Positions 42,083 through 51,656 are shown, counted from the stretch's first letter. The stretch is 55,108 bases of DNA from Candidatus Bathyarchaeota archaeon (GCA_013388895.1 JACAEK010000053.1:1-55108); one strand, 5' to 3'. A program made the numbers and translations. Notes: generated by a model from the letters alone, not told the origin.

Positions 42083-43831
42083 TTATGCGTCAAGCTCTAT
42101 GGTGTTGATTTCGCTGAGGTCTGACAATGAGTTCATTTTGATTCTGTTGTTTGAAATCGTATAAAGAACGTCGTCTATGTACAGCGTCCGTGTTATGTGG
42201 TTTGAAGTGTTGTGAACATTGTCATCTTCAATATGGGTTATAGTTCCTCTTAGCGCTATTTTCTCCTCGAGTTCCAGCGATATTGTGAATACGTAGGCGC
42301 CTTGCCACACAGTCTCGCCATAAGCATTAGATGGAACACTGTAGGGATATTTGCTTTCATCTATTTCTGCAACTGTAACTGGTATAACCATGAGACTTTT
42401 CTCCTTGTCAAATAAGAACACTTTGTGATCGCTTAGAATTGGCGAGTCTGTTCCTCTGTCGCCTATTTCGTATTTAGCTAGCTCTTTCGGGTCAGACATG
42501 TCTTCAACGTCGAAGAGTGATATTTTCACGCCTTGATACCATGCGAAGTTTCCTTCCTCAGCCTCAACGGTTTCTTTGCCTATGCCTATCACGTGATTCG
42601 CATCGTACAAATGCAAGTAGTCCGAATATCCTGATATCTTGAGTTCACCGCGTATGACTGGATTATAGGGATTCGAGAGGCTAATTACGAAGAACGGGTC
42701 GACTTTTTTGAAAGTCACAAGATAGCATGTGTCACCCATAAAACGTGCTGAGTGCATGTTCTCGCCAGGAGCGATGTTTTCCAATTTGCCCACAACGTCG
42801 AGTTCCATGTTTAAGACGTAGACGTTGCTTTCAACCTGCAGAATAGCAAAAGTACTTGCCGGGGTTGTTGTCGCTATTCTGAAGTAGCCTTCATGTTCAT
42901 CCATGGAAAACTGGTTCAGGATGTTTCCTGGAACTTGGCCGTCGGCTACGTAGGTGATGTTGCCGTTTTCAATGTGGATTCGGTGCAGATTTGTTTTGCC
43001 CGCGTTTCCTATGGCTATGTAAATGTTTTCAAATGAAACGTAGAGGTTTGTTGCTTCTCCTAATAGGATTGGTGCAAAAGTTGGCTGCTGAGAGTCATTT
43101 TGGACGTTTATTGCCAGAACTGTTGTAAAAGCGTAGGCGTCATCAGTTATATTGGAGTAGTAAACATCTGTGGCAGAAACGCCCACATATTCGTCTTCGG
43201 AATGGATCTCTGGAAGTTTCACCTCGCCTTCGTACAGCCAAGCTGGCTTTTTGACAACTGCATAAACGTATTCGCCTATCATTCTGGAACTGAAAAAGTA
43301 GCCCTCAACAGTGATTTCCCTCGTTTGAATGGGATTTTCCTTGTCTGATACATCATATGCATGAACGAAGGTTTTTCTTTCATCATAGGCGCCACATTCG
43401 TAGAACACGATAAGTCGTTCCTCGTTAATGAATATCTGTTTTAATGTACCGTCAATGGTGATTTTTGCGACTACGGCTGCTTCTTCAGGAGGATAAGCCT
43501 TAACTATGACCAGTTTTTGGTCTGAGATTACATAGATATATTCTCCATCAGTTTTTACTATATCTGCCTCGTCTACGCCTTCCACTTGAATGTTTGTTCC
43601 AGAAAAGTCGCCAAGACCTTCCGCGTTAAACGTGAATCCCTGTACAAAATCACGCCCTTCCCAATACCAATAATATCCATCGTTCACATTGTTTCTTTGC
43701 AAAAACTCCCTGAGCTCCTCATACGACCTAAACTTGTTTAGCGCTGCCTCAGAATCTTTTGTCAAAGTCAAAAATGTCATAGAGCCAACAGTAACAAGCA
43801 GAGTCAAAATCACAATCTTCATTGTTTTCAT
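42083..43831 (-). CDS. secreted beta-propeller protein (COG4880 type)
   Basis: A 582-residue protein with an N-terminal signal/anchor (MKIVILTLLVTVGSMTFLTL) and a large extracellular propeller. The family start is seen as FSGTNIQVEGVDEADIVKTDG followed by blade-like repeats (YIYVISDQKLVIVKAY, RLIVFYECG, YLVTFKKVDPFFVISL, FLFDKEKSLMVIPV). COG4880 proteins are found on archaeal and some bacterial surfaces; their ligand is unknown. AAAGGGA precedes the ATG. The motif CTATGTTTTAGAAC lies about 60 bases upstream. Confidence 0.87.
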   Translation of the reverse strand: MKTMKIVILTLLVTVGSMTFLTLTKDSEAALNKFRSYEELREFLQRNNVNDGYYWYWEGRDFVQGFTFNAEGLGDFSGTNIQVEGVDEADIVKTDGEYIYVISDQKLVIVKAYPPEEAAVVAKITIDGTLKQIFINEERLIVFYECGAYDERKTFVHAYDVSDKENPIQTREITVEGYFFSSRMIGEYVYAVVKKPAWLYEGEVKLPEIHSEDEYVGVSATDVYYSNITDDAYAFTTVLAINVQNDSQQPTFAPILLGEATNLYVSFENIYIAIGNAGKTNLHRIHIENGNITYVADGQVPGNILNQFSMDEHEGYFRIATTTPASTFAILQVESNVYVLNMELDVVGKLENIAPGENMHSARFMGDTCYLVTFKKVDPFFVISLSNPYNPVIRGELKISGYSDYLHLYDANHVIGIGKETVEAEEGNFAWYQGVKISLFDVEDMSDPKELAKYEIGDRGTDSPILSDHKVFLFDKEKSLMVIPVTVAEIDESKYPYSVPSNAYGETVWQGAYVFTISLELEEKIALRGTITHIEDDNVHNTSNHITRTLYIDDVLYTISNNRIKMNSLSDLSEINTIELDA

Positions 43832-43891
43832 TTTGTTTTTCCCTTTTCTTGATTTACGTGAATAATATGGTGTAGAGAGGGAGTGTTAATG

Positions 43892-43927
43892 CTATGTTTT
43901 AGAACGTGTTTGTACTAGAACTAGTAC
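43892..43927. promoter_or_regulatory. upstream motif and dyad of the propeller operon
   Basis: CTATGTTTTAGAAC (43892-43905) recurs as CTACGTTTTAGAAC at 44262-44275, in front of the next gene. Beside it is a perfect dyad GTACTAG-AA-CTAGTAC (43912-43927). A TATA-like CATATTATT lies nearer the propeller ATG, at about 43865-43873, so the motif would sit just upstream of the promoter core. Confidence 0.5.
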
Positions 43928-43940
43928 GGTGATGTGAGGT

Positions 43941-44216
43941 CTATGCTGTGCCTTGTTGGGGCACTCTGCGTCTGACTATTAGAAATGCGGTTAATGCTAG
44001 AGCGAAGCTTATGGCGAGAAAGCTCAACTCATTGGACCATGAACTTGCAGCGTTTGTGTTGTAACTTCCTCCTTCAAGCGATTGTAGTCGCTGAGTAGTT
44101 GCTGACAAGAAGACTCCATCGTGCTCGCTTTCAACTCTTATTGTAACTAGTGGAATCAGCACAAGCGTTAGCCCTAGAATTGCAGCGATTAAAGCGTAGA
44201 TGAAGCCTTTCTTCAC
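43941..44216 (-). CDS. small membrane protein of the propeller locus
   Basis: A 91-residue protein with an N-terminal hydrophobic segment (FIYALIAAILGLTLVLIPLV), an extracellular loop of about 45 residues, and a C-terminal helix (LSFLAISFALALTAFLIV) followed by RRR. The GTG start has AGAGG eight bases upstream. The shared 14-base motif precedes it. It lies between the regulator and the propeller gene and could be a sensing partner. Confidence 0.62.
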   Translation of the reverse strand: MKKGFIYALIAAILGLTLVLIPLVTIRVESEHDGVFLSATTQRLQSLEGGSYNTNAASSWSNELSFLAISFALALTAFLIVRRRVPQQGTA

Positions 44217-44261
44217 TGTGTACGCCTCTGTGAGAAATGAGCGTAACTGTGGCTTTTATGT

Positions 44262-44275
44262 CTACGTTTTAGAAC
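44262..44275. promoter_or_regulatory. second copy of the 14-base upstream motif
   Basis: CTACGTTTTAGAAC, 13 of 14 bases the same as 43892-43905, next to a TATA-like ACATAAAAG on the minus strand (about 44252-44260). It may be bound by the membrane winged-helix protein encoded next to it. Confidence 0.45.
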
Positions 44276-44289
44276 AGCAAACTGCCTTG

Positions 44290-44754
44290 TCAGAATGGGC
44301 GTTCCCTCCACAGCCTAATTGCTTCAACCCAAAAAATGAGCACAGCGATTGCGCCAAACATTAGCGTGTAGAAGCTTGGAACGAATTGTCCAATTGCGCA
44401 TATGGCTAAGTAAGCAGCTAGCATGGTTGAGAATAGCACAGAATAGAAGAGGTAGCGAGGCACTAGGAAGCGTCCCATGCGTGTGAAAAATTTCAGTATG
44501 CCAACTTTCACTTCGCCTTCCAACACGTATTCACCTGTCATCTTTTTTGTGATTAAGCCTAAATCCTGCAGTTTTTCAAGATGATGCACTGCAATGCTTG
44601 GGCTGGACAAGCCTAATGCGCGTTGAACTTCTCTGATGCCAACACTATGCGTGGGCTGATGCAGCAGATACCAGTAGATGAGAAGTGTTTTGCCTTTTAA
44701 CTCAGATTCTAAGGCGGCAGAATTGAATTCGTGCGCGTTTTTGGACATAAACAT
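44290..44754 (-). CDS. membrane-anchored winged-helix regulator
   Basis: A 154-residue protein. Residues 15-80 are an ArsR/MarR-like winged helix (KTLLIYWYLLHQPTHSVGIREVQRALGLSSPSIAVHHLEKLQDLGLI). Two transmembrane helices follow (about 100-120 and 128-147) and a short basic tail. A DNA-binding domain on the membrane suggests direct sensing of an envelope signal. It is encoded upstream of the small membrane protein and the propeller operon on the same strand. A TATA-like CTTTTTAAACG is near 44788-44797. Confidence 0.8.
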   Translation of the reverse strand: MFMSKNAHEFNSAALESELKGKTLLIYWYLLHQPTHSVGIREVQRALGLSSPSIAVHHLEKLQDLGLITKKMTGEYVLEGEVKVGILKFFTRMGRFLVPRYLFYSVLFSTMLAAYLAICAIGQFVPSFYTLMFGAIAVLIFWVEAIRLWRERPF

Positions 44755-45056
44755 CGCCGAGGATACACTTTATAGAAGTAGCGTTTAAAAAGCATAGTTC
44801 TGTAAATGCCGTCTGAGTAACTCTGAGATTTCATCTTGTACATCAATCTAATGCCTTCTCATCATCCGGCAAAAATAACTAATGAAAACCGAAAATAAAA
44901 ACGTTCTTAATTCACGTTATCAGGTGTAGTTTCAGCAATCAATTTAATCCATATGCACATTAGTCTTAATTTGTGGACTGTTTTGCCCCGTTTTGGGACT
45001 GTGCGTTGATGAATCATTCTACTAGACTGAGAGACCAGTTATCTTTAGCCTAATCA
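44755..45056. other. intergenic stretch, promoter only
   Basis: About 300 bases with the promoter of the winged-helix gene at its left end and the 3' remains of the broken protease at the right. I see no further gene, RNA or clear repeat. Confidence 0.5.
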
Positions 45057-47089
45057 TTAGTTAGATGTTAGGGTAAAGTTTTCTATGCGGCTGTTGTAGG
45101 TTGTTGTGCCCCATCTGAAATATGCAATTGTCCTTTGCCATCCGCCTAGGAACGTGTACATTCGTTTGGTCCAGTAGTGAATTGTCAACGCTGCGATTGA
45201 CCTGTGCCACTGGCGTTCCACTTGTTATCTCAGTCTCAACACCTTCGGCGCTACGCTTCCAGACACGAACACCCCAATAGACAGTGTTGCAAGCATAATC
45301 AGTGACTGACGAAACCCTGCTAATATCGCTTTGATTTGCGTCTAGCTTGTAGGCTTGTAATCCATTCACGCTATGTAGGTCGCCTCGCATATATCGGGGG
45401 CTGATGTAGCTGTAGTGTCCATTGATGAAATCATGAGAAATCTCTGAAGAAGATGCGTCAAATAAGCAATAATCAGCTCCAATGGTTGCTGTGATTGCCA
45501 GTCCAGTTGAAAGTGTTCCTCCTTCAGGAGGCGCTTGTATAATTTGGAATGTAAGGTTCACTAGCCACGTCGTGCCGTTGAACGATTGGACAGGCTCTCT
45601 AGCTGTTAAGCTTTGATGATAGCGTCCAATGCTATTTTCAATTGGGTTTGCGACCCATGGACCTGAGTAATATGCCCAGAAATCGTAGTTTACGATCTCG
45701 CCTGTGCAGTTTATCAGATCATGGTTCCATTCCAGCGTCATTTCCCAGCCGTATAGAGAGGACACGTTTTCAACTATGATGCTTACGTTGAAGGTGTCAC
45801 CAACGTCTGTGTTGGTCGTGTAGAATGTGTTTTCGTTGGGCTGAACCTTAAGCATTGTTGAATATTCTGTTTTTGGAGGATTATCCAGTTTCATTGTGCG
45901 CTGGGAGTCGTCTAGTCCTTCGCCAAAATTGTTGCCCAGTATTACTGCGTCTTCAGCATTGATAAAGTCGTCTTTGTTGATGTCTGCGTCAGGATTGTAT
46001 TGCTGCTCCCCATTACCCGTGCCGAACGAAATTCCGAGGAGAACTGCATCTTTCCCATTAACATAACCATCATCACTAATATCAGGAGGAATCATTGAAG
46101 GCTGAGACCAACCATCAAGGCAAGTCAACCAAGAAAGTGCCCCGTCACTAAGTAATTCATTAGGCGTGTCTTCGAGAATTGGATGTTCATCTTCAGGGTA
46201 ATACGGGTCGTTTGAAAGTCCGTAGTCGAAAGCCTCTTTCATCGAAACAATTCCATCTTGATTTACATCCGCTTCCATGAATTCTTGGGAAAAAGGAGAC
46301 AGACAATCCAAGAATGGTTTGCTAAAACAGCCAAGAGATTGATACCATACAACCCCCCAATAATCTGTGTAATTTGATCCCGTAGGAAGACACACGCTGT
46401 TTTCTTTTTCGCGACATGACGCGATGATAATGCGATTTTGTGCTGAAAGGTCTGACCAGAATCCGCCGCCAAAACACGAAGGCGCCGAAGTACTGTTTTC
46501 AGTTTTGCACGTCGCAAACGCACACACGAGTCTTGCATAACTAACGTTTAACAAATCCTCGCTTAGTTCATCGTCCCAATATTTCTCAAAATCTTCTTCT
46601 TCGTACTCCCAAGGTTCCATGTGCATCTGGTGTATCTGTAAGCATACACATTCATCAACTCCTACAAACGCTGTTCCATTCCAATAATCTTTCAAAGGTT
46701 CATCTCCATCGTAATCCTCTCTTCCCCAACACATATTTCCTAAAGTGTCGCAGCCACCGCCGTGACTAGAAAAGAATATAAAAACCAGATCATCTGAATC
46801 TGCGCGTTGACCAAGCCATGTCGAAATCGCATAACGCACATTGTACCAACTTGCAACCAGACTTACGTTATCATGCACAACAGGGCCAGATACAGCACTC
46901 CATCGAAACTATATTCGTCAACTAACAGGTCGTATGCAATGTCCGTATCAATCTGAAATTCTAACCATCCACACACCAAAACTGCCCAACGTTTATCAAT
47001 GTAAAGCTGAAAGTCAGCATTTGCCAAATTGAAAACAAATATTGAAGTAAAAAAAACATGACAAGCAATAAACCCGTAATTACTCTCAA
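45057..47089 (-). pseudogene. C13 (legumain/caspase-like) protease with dockerin and cohesin-like domains, broken
   Basis: The longest intact frame is 45061-46878. It has the clan CD His motif FIFFSSHGGG and Cys motif RIIIASCREKE, then a dockerin-like pair (DISDDGYVNGKDAV; DINKDDFINAEDAV) and a cohesin-like domain (VGDTFNVSIIVENVSSLYGWEM). The missing N-terminus lies upstream in other frames: a TTG at 47089, seven bases after GGAGG, starts a signal peptide that needs a one-base change in a T8 run (47049-47056) to reach FNLANA and KRWAVLVCGW. A missing G at 46886 or so would restore VLYLGPVVHDN. The tail also reads better in another frame from about 45207 (YFRWGTTTYNSRIENF), through a small or larger deletion. 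It is probably a decaying gene, though errors in the sequence are possible. Confidence 0.75.
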
Positions 47090-47091
47090 CC

Positions 47092-47667
47092 TTATACCTC
47101 CAAACCGAAGTGGAAAAGGACCCCGCGTCCAGAAACAAATTCTCCTGCTACATAGATTAAGTCGTTGTGGAGATTTAGCATGTCTAGGGGGAGCATTATG
47201 TAAAAAGTGGTTGCGTTTTCACTCTCTATCACGTGATGGTACGGGCTTGGATAAGGTGGTATTTTACATATACCATACATGCCTGACGTGGAGTTGACAC
47301 TGAGTACATCGCGATACTTAGGACCACCATAAAACATCCAGCCGTCATCACCCATTATCTTTCCATCGCCATCCCTGTCAAAGACGACTATGAAACCTCC
47401 TTGAGTAACATTCACCCAAGCAATTATAGAAAGATTCCCTTCAACTATCATAAAAGACAATTCCAACCTTACAAAAAGAGACCATTGCGGAAGCTCAAAA
47501 GTAAAATTCTTAATGTTCATTAAATCACTTATCTGTGTATTCAAGTTGTCGATTTGCCCAGTCAACTCCTCAACTTTGTTACGCAAATCCACCGTGTGCA
47601 TGTACAGGAAACCGTTAGACCCTAAAGAAACACCTAAACAAACAACCAACAAGACAATCGCTATCAT
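47092..47667 (-). CDS. membrane-anchored extracellular protein
   Basis: About 191 residues: an N-terminal hydrophobic anchor (IVLLVVCLGVSLGS), a coiled coil (DLRNKVEELTGQIDNLNTQISDL), then a beta-rich extracellular domain with a calcium-loop-like FDRDGDGKIMGDDGW. The ATG at 47667 has AAGGG; ATGs at 47715 and 47757 are open but lie nearer or upstream of the TATA-like CTTAAATATAA (about 47726-47736). It directly precedes the broken protease, which starts two bases after its stop. Confidence 0.7.
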   Translation of the reverse strand: MIAIVLLVVCLGVSLGSNGFLYMHTVDLRNKVEELTGQIDNLNTQISDLMNIKNFTFELPQWSLFVRLELSFMIVEGNLSIIAWVNVTQGGFIVVFDRDGDGKIMGDDGWMFYGGPKYRDVLSVNSTSGMYGICKIPPYPSPYHHVIESENATTFYIMLPLDMLNLHNDLIYVAGEFVSGRGVLFHFGLEV

Positions 47668-47830
47668 ATAAGCCCTTGAAGACAACAAAACCCGCCTACA
47701 ATAGTCACTGTGCATGTAATTATATTTAAGCCTTAATTTGCCAGCACTCTGCCACATCCAAATAACTAAGAATTAATTGAGAAGTCGTATACGAAAGCAT
47801 CAACCAAAGTCATCAGTAAGAAGCCTACTC

Positions 47831-48982
47831 TCACAGAGAAAGAATTTTCTCTTCAGCTGCAGCCAACCCTGCGCCTTCGTTGAGATTGTATCCCATATTC
47901 TTTAGCGTCGCCTCTATTGCCCCAATCGTGGCCAATATGTCGTTCTGGTTTACGTTACCCATGTGACCTACTCTGAAACCTTTCCCTTTTAAAGGTCCCA
48001 AAGTTGAGGCAACCACGATTCCACGCCGTCTCATCTCGCTTCGGAATGTGGCATCATCAATGTTGTCTGGATAATAGGCAGCTGTCATAGTGTCGGCTGC
48101 AGATTCCCGCTTTGCAACTAGTCTGAGATTCAACGCATCCATTGCGGCTCTAAAGGCTTCCGCAATAACGTGATGTCTCCTAAATCGCTGCTCTAACCCT
48201 TCGTTCAGCAAAATCTTCAATGCCTGATGCAAGGCGTAAATCATGTTAACTGGTGGAGTTGCAAAATACTGCGATGTGTCCCTCACAACAGGTAGCCAGT
48301 TGTTGAGGTCGCCATACCAAAAGCAAACTGGGCTTCTCCTTGAGTCCAGTAGCTTTAGAACATCATTGCCTACTGAAAGCATTGCTAGACCTGGGGGAGC
48401 CCCTATGCATTTCTGGGAGCCCGCTGCACAGATGTCTATGTTCCAATCGTCAACTCGAACTTCCATTCCACCAAGCGAACAAACTGCATCAACAATATAG
48501 AATGCGTCACTTTGTTCTTTGACTGTTTCGCCTATCTCCCTGATGGGATTGGCTATTCCAGTTGAAGTTTCCACGTGAGTAACAGTGACAGCCTTAAAAT
48601 TGCCTTTGTGCAAGAAATCTTTGACTGCTTCGGGTTTTATAGGCTCACCCCAAGGAACCTCCAAAACCTGTGTCACTGCACCGTGAGCTTTCGCTATTTC
48701 AACGAAATGCTGACCAAAAAAACCCGCCACAAGATTCAGAATCCTGTCTCCAGGCTCTACCACATTGGCGACAGCCATTTCCAAAGCCAAAGTTCCCGAA
48801 CCAGCGATAACGAAAGCTTCATCCTGCGTCATGAAAAGCTTCTTCAGGTCATTCAGAGATTCTTTAAAGATTCTAACGAACTCTGAACTCGTATGCGATT
48901 GCGTAGGTTTGCTAAGGGCACGCAAAACTGCTGGGTCAACGTTTGTTGGACCTGGAATCATGAGAAGCTCTCTTTCACTCAT
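47831..48982 (-). CDS. class V aminotransferase (serine/alanine-glyoxylate type)
   Basis: About 383 residues, PLP fold-type I: LLMIPGPTNVDPAVL at the start, GSGTLALEMAVANVVEPGD, VDAVCSLGGMEVRVDDWNID, and the Schiff-base Lys in AAGSQKCIGAPPGLAM. It fits the SGAT/AGT group acting on serine, alanine and glyoxylate. ATG at 48982 lies nine bases after AAAGGTG; the frame is open to 48994. Its gene is divergent from the M24 gene with a 79-base gap, so the two may act together. Confidence 0.93.
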   Translation of the reverse strand: MSERELLMIPGPTNVDPAVLRALSKPTQSHTSSEFVRIFKESLNDLKKLFMTQDEAFVIAGSGTLALEMAVANVVEPGDRILNLVAGFFGQHFVEIAKAHGAVTQVLEVPWGEPIKPEAVKDFLHKGNFKAVTVTHVETSTGIANPIREIGETVKEQSDAFYIVDAVCSLGGMEVRVDDWNIDICAAGSQKCIGAPPGLAMLSVGNDVLKLLDSRRSPVCFWYGDLNNWLPVVRDTSQYFATPPVNMIYALHQALKILLNEGLEQRFRRHHVIAEAFRAAMDALNLRLVAKRESAADTMTAAYYPDNIDDATFRSEMRRRGIVVASTLGPLKGKGFRVGHMGNVNQNDILATIGAIEATLKNMGYNLNEGAGLAAAEEKILSL

Positions 48983-49061
48983 AGTGGCTAACACCTTTTC
49001 TGGTGAAAAACATTTATTCAGTTCATGATATAACTCTTGGGTGTTGTTGGGAAGTGCCTAA

Positions 49062-50258
49062 ATGACAAGATTTGTGATTAGTGAAAGTGAATACAAAAGT
49101 CGCATTGAACGTGTTAGAAAGGTGTTGGCTAGGCGAAAATTGGATGCACTTTATTTAACAAATACTACGAGCATGTTCTATTTGACTGGTTATTCATTTA
49201 TTGCGACTGAAAGACCATTGGCACTGATCATACCGTTCGATGGCAAAGTAACATTCATGGGGCCCTTATTAGAGAAGGATCATATTTCTCTTAAGACGCG
49301 AGTTATTGAGGACATTAAGACTTATTTGGATTATCCTGGCGAGAAACATCCGATTGATTGTTTTGCAGAGTTTTTGAAGGATATGGGTTTGGCGAAGAAA
49401 CGAATTGGGATTGACAACAAGAGTGGAGCATCTGCCATGTGGGGTTATGAAGGTTCGCCTATTACGAAGAAACTGTTGGAAGCGAAGTTTGTGGACATGA
49501 AGGATTCGGTGCCTTCAATGCGCTTAGTTAAATCTGAAGCGGAGATAGCGCTTATAAGAGAAAGTGCAAAGTGGGCGAATCTGGCGCAGGCTCTTTTGCA
49601 TGAGTATACTGCTGAGGGTTTATGGGATGTTGAAGTGGCATTATCAGCTTCGCTTGAGGCTTGTTCAATTATGAAGAAGGCTCTTGGACCATGCTATGAG
49701 CCTTTGCGTAGAAGCACTCCTATAAGTGTTAGCTTTAGAGGTCAGATTGGCGAGATGAGTGCTATTCCTCATGCGTTGGCGACGAAGCGCATGATTAGGA
49801 AAGGTGATGTTGTTGGAACTGGCGCTACTGCGGATGTGGGCGGATACTATTGTGAACTTGAAAGAACAATGATTCTGGGTGAGCCAACTGCTAAGCAGAA
49901 ACGCTACTTCAATATTATGGTCAAAGCCCAAGAAGCCGCCTTCAATACTTTTAAGGCTGGAGTAAAATGCAGCGAAGTTGACAAGGCAACGTTTAACGTG
50001 TTTAAGAAGGCTGGTTTAGCGCATCTGGTGCTGCATCACACTGGACACGGACTAGGTTTAGAAGGACATGAGCCACCATTCATAGACATAGGCAACGAAC
50101 AACCATTAAAGGCTGGGATGGTTGTAAGCTGCGAACCAGGCATATACGAATTTGGATATGCAGGTTTCCGCCATTCAGACACAGTGCTAATAACCAAAGA
50201 AGGCTCAGAAATACTGACATATTACCCAAGAGACCTAGAAGCATTAACCATAATATAG
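49062..50258 (+). CDS. M24 (Xaa-Pro peptidase/creatinase-like) protein
   Basis: A 398-residue protein with the creatinase N-domain (residues 1-140: LDALYLTNTTSMFYLTGYSF) and the pita-bread M24 domain. Metal-ligand positions read ATADVGGYYCELERTM, HTGHGLGLEGHEPP, VSCEPGIYE and FRHSDTVLI. The second Asp is Glu and the last Glu is replaced by the H-S-D type, so dinuclear metal binding is doubtful and it may be a metal-free hydrolase like creatinase. Substrate unknown. The ATG has GGGAAGTG upstream and TATA-like ATGATATAAC at about 49024. Confidence 0.9.
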   Translation: MTRFVISESEYKSRIERVRKVLARRKLDALYLTNTTSMFYLTGYSFIATERPLALIIPFDGKVTFMGPLLEKDHISLKTRVIEDIKTYLDYPGEKHPIDCFAEFLKDMGLAKKRIGIDNKSGASAMWGYEGSPITKKLLEAKFVDMKDSVPSMRLVKSEAEIALIRESAKWANLAQALLHEYTAEGLWDVEVALSASLEACSIMKKALGPCYEPLRRSTPISVSFRGQIGEMSAIPHALATKRMIRKGDVVGTGATADVGGYYCELERTMILGEPTAKQKRYFNIMVKAQEAAFNTFKAGVKCSEVDKATFNVFKKAGLAHLVLHHTGHGLGLEGHEPPFIDIGNEQPLKAGMVVSCEPGIYEFGYAGFRHSDTVLITKEGSEILTYYPRDLEALTII

Positions 50259-50429
50259 CCGTCTAACCTTATTCTAGTTAAGCCTCTGGGCTGTAAGATA
50301 CCAACTGCGTAGGTCTCTCACGATATTGTGCTCGCAACTTGCGTAACTTCCTTGCGACGTGCCAAGCGTGTAGAAGCTTTCTCCATAAGCCAAATATAGA
50401 CTAAAACGCTACCAAGGTTTAGTGGAGAG

Positions 50430-51656
50430 ATGTTGCTGCGCATGGGGAAAAAGCGGATCTCGATAATATTGCTCTCGCTCCTCCTATTGAGCATTCTTCT
50501 TTTTCTAATCGACATTAAAACAGCGAAAGCAGATGGACCTATATACATCAGAGCTGACGGCTCAGTAGACCCGCCGACTGGAATCATACGTCGTGACGGA
50601 GATGTCTACACATTGACTCAGGACACTTCAAGCAACACAAGCGGAATCATCGTCCAAAGAAACAATATCCTTCTGAACGGCTCACACCACTACTTAACCG
50701 GAACATACGCAACTAATTGCTACGGACTACTCTTGTCATCGGTGAGTAATGTCACAATCAAGAACCTGATAGTTGATCACTTCTATATCGCTATGTTGCT
50801 CATTTCTTCCTCGAACAACACTATTGCCGACAATATCTTTACGAATAACCTAGAGGGAATATATCTTTCGTATTACTCATGCAACAACACCATTTTGCGT
50901 AACAGCGTTTCTGAAACCTTTGGTGACGGCGTCCTTCTTGAGCAGTCTTTCGACAATACTATAGCTAGCAACAGCTTCGAAAACAACGGCGCTAGTGTTT
51001 CTTTATTTTCATCCAACAACAACAGCATCAGTCATAACACTGTGGTAGACAGCATTTTTTATGGCATCTGGCTTGGAGATTCTTACTACAACATTATTGT
51101 AAACAACAATGTGGTTGCGGCTGGTGATTTCGGATTCCGTGGCGATAATGCCCATAACAATACCATTTGTGATAATAATGCGACTAACAACGGTGTTGGT
51201 ATGTGGCTTAATCTCTGTTCTAACAACAAGATTTTTCACAACAACTTTGTGAACAACGCGAATCAGACCCAAATCTTTCAGTTGTCAACAAATGAATGGG
51301 ATCATGGCTATCCTTCAGGCGGCAATTATTGGAGCAATTACAATGGAACCGACATCTATCACGGGCAATATCAGAACTTGACCGGGGGCGATGGAATAGG
51401 GGATATGCCATACGATATTGCTGGTGACCTTTCAGACAAATATCCACTAATGAATGTTTCTATTCCATTATTCGGCGATGTAAATGGAGACGATTTCGTG
51501 AATGCCAAGGATGCTGTTTTGCTGGGGATGGCTTTCGAAACGAACCCAAGTGACCCGAACTGGAATCCTTATGCTGACCTGAATGGCGATGGTTTCGTGA
51601 ATGCCAAAGACGCGGTAATCCTAGGCACTTATTTCGACAAACACAGAGAATACTAG
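50430..51656 (+). CDS. secreted right-handed beta-helix (NosD-like) protein with C-terminal dockerin
   Basis: A 408-residue protein: signal peptide (ISIILLSLLLLSILLFLI), parallel beta-helix repeats of the N-N-T-I/N-S-F kind (SNNTIADNIFTNN, CNNTILRNSV, NNSISHNTVV), then YPSGGNYWSNY, and a C-terminal dockerin-like pair (GDVNGDDFVNAKDAV; DLNGDGFVNAKDAV) with calcium-loop Asp/Asn. It is probably exported and bound to a cohesin-bearing partner. ATG at 50430 or TTG at 50433 after GGAG. The dockerin resembles that in the broken protease. Confidence 0.87.
   Translation: MLLRMGKKRISIILLSLLLLSILLFLIDIKTAKADGPIYIRADGSVDPPTGIIRRDGDVYTLTQDTSSNTSGIIVQRNNILLNGSHHYLTGTYATNCYGLLLSSVSNVTIKNLIVDHFYIAMLLISSSNNTIADNIFTNNLEGIYLSYYSCNNTILRNSVSETFGDGVLLEQSFDNTIASNSFENNGASVSLFSSNNNSISHNTVVDSIFYGIWLGDSYYNIIVNNNVVAAGDFGFRGDNAHNNTICDNNATNNGVGMWLNLCSNNKIFHNNFVNNANQTQIFQLSTNEWDHGYPSGGNYWSNYNGTDIYHGQYQNLTGGDGIGDMPYDIAGDLSDKYPLMNVSIPLFGDVNGDDFVNAKDAVLLGMAFETNPSDPNWNPYADLNGDGFVNAKDAVILGTYFDKHREY

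Noticed and set aside
47058-47297. Plus-strand frame over the broken protease start
   Set aside because: No ribosome site; antisense to recognisable signal-peptide and protease sequence.
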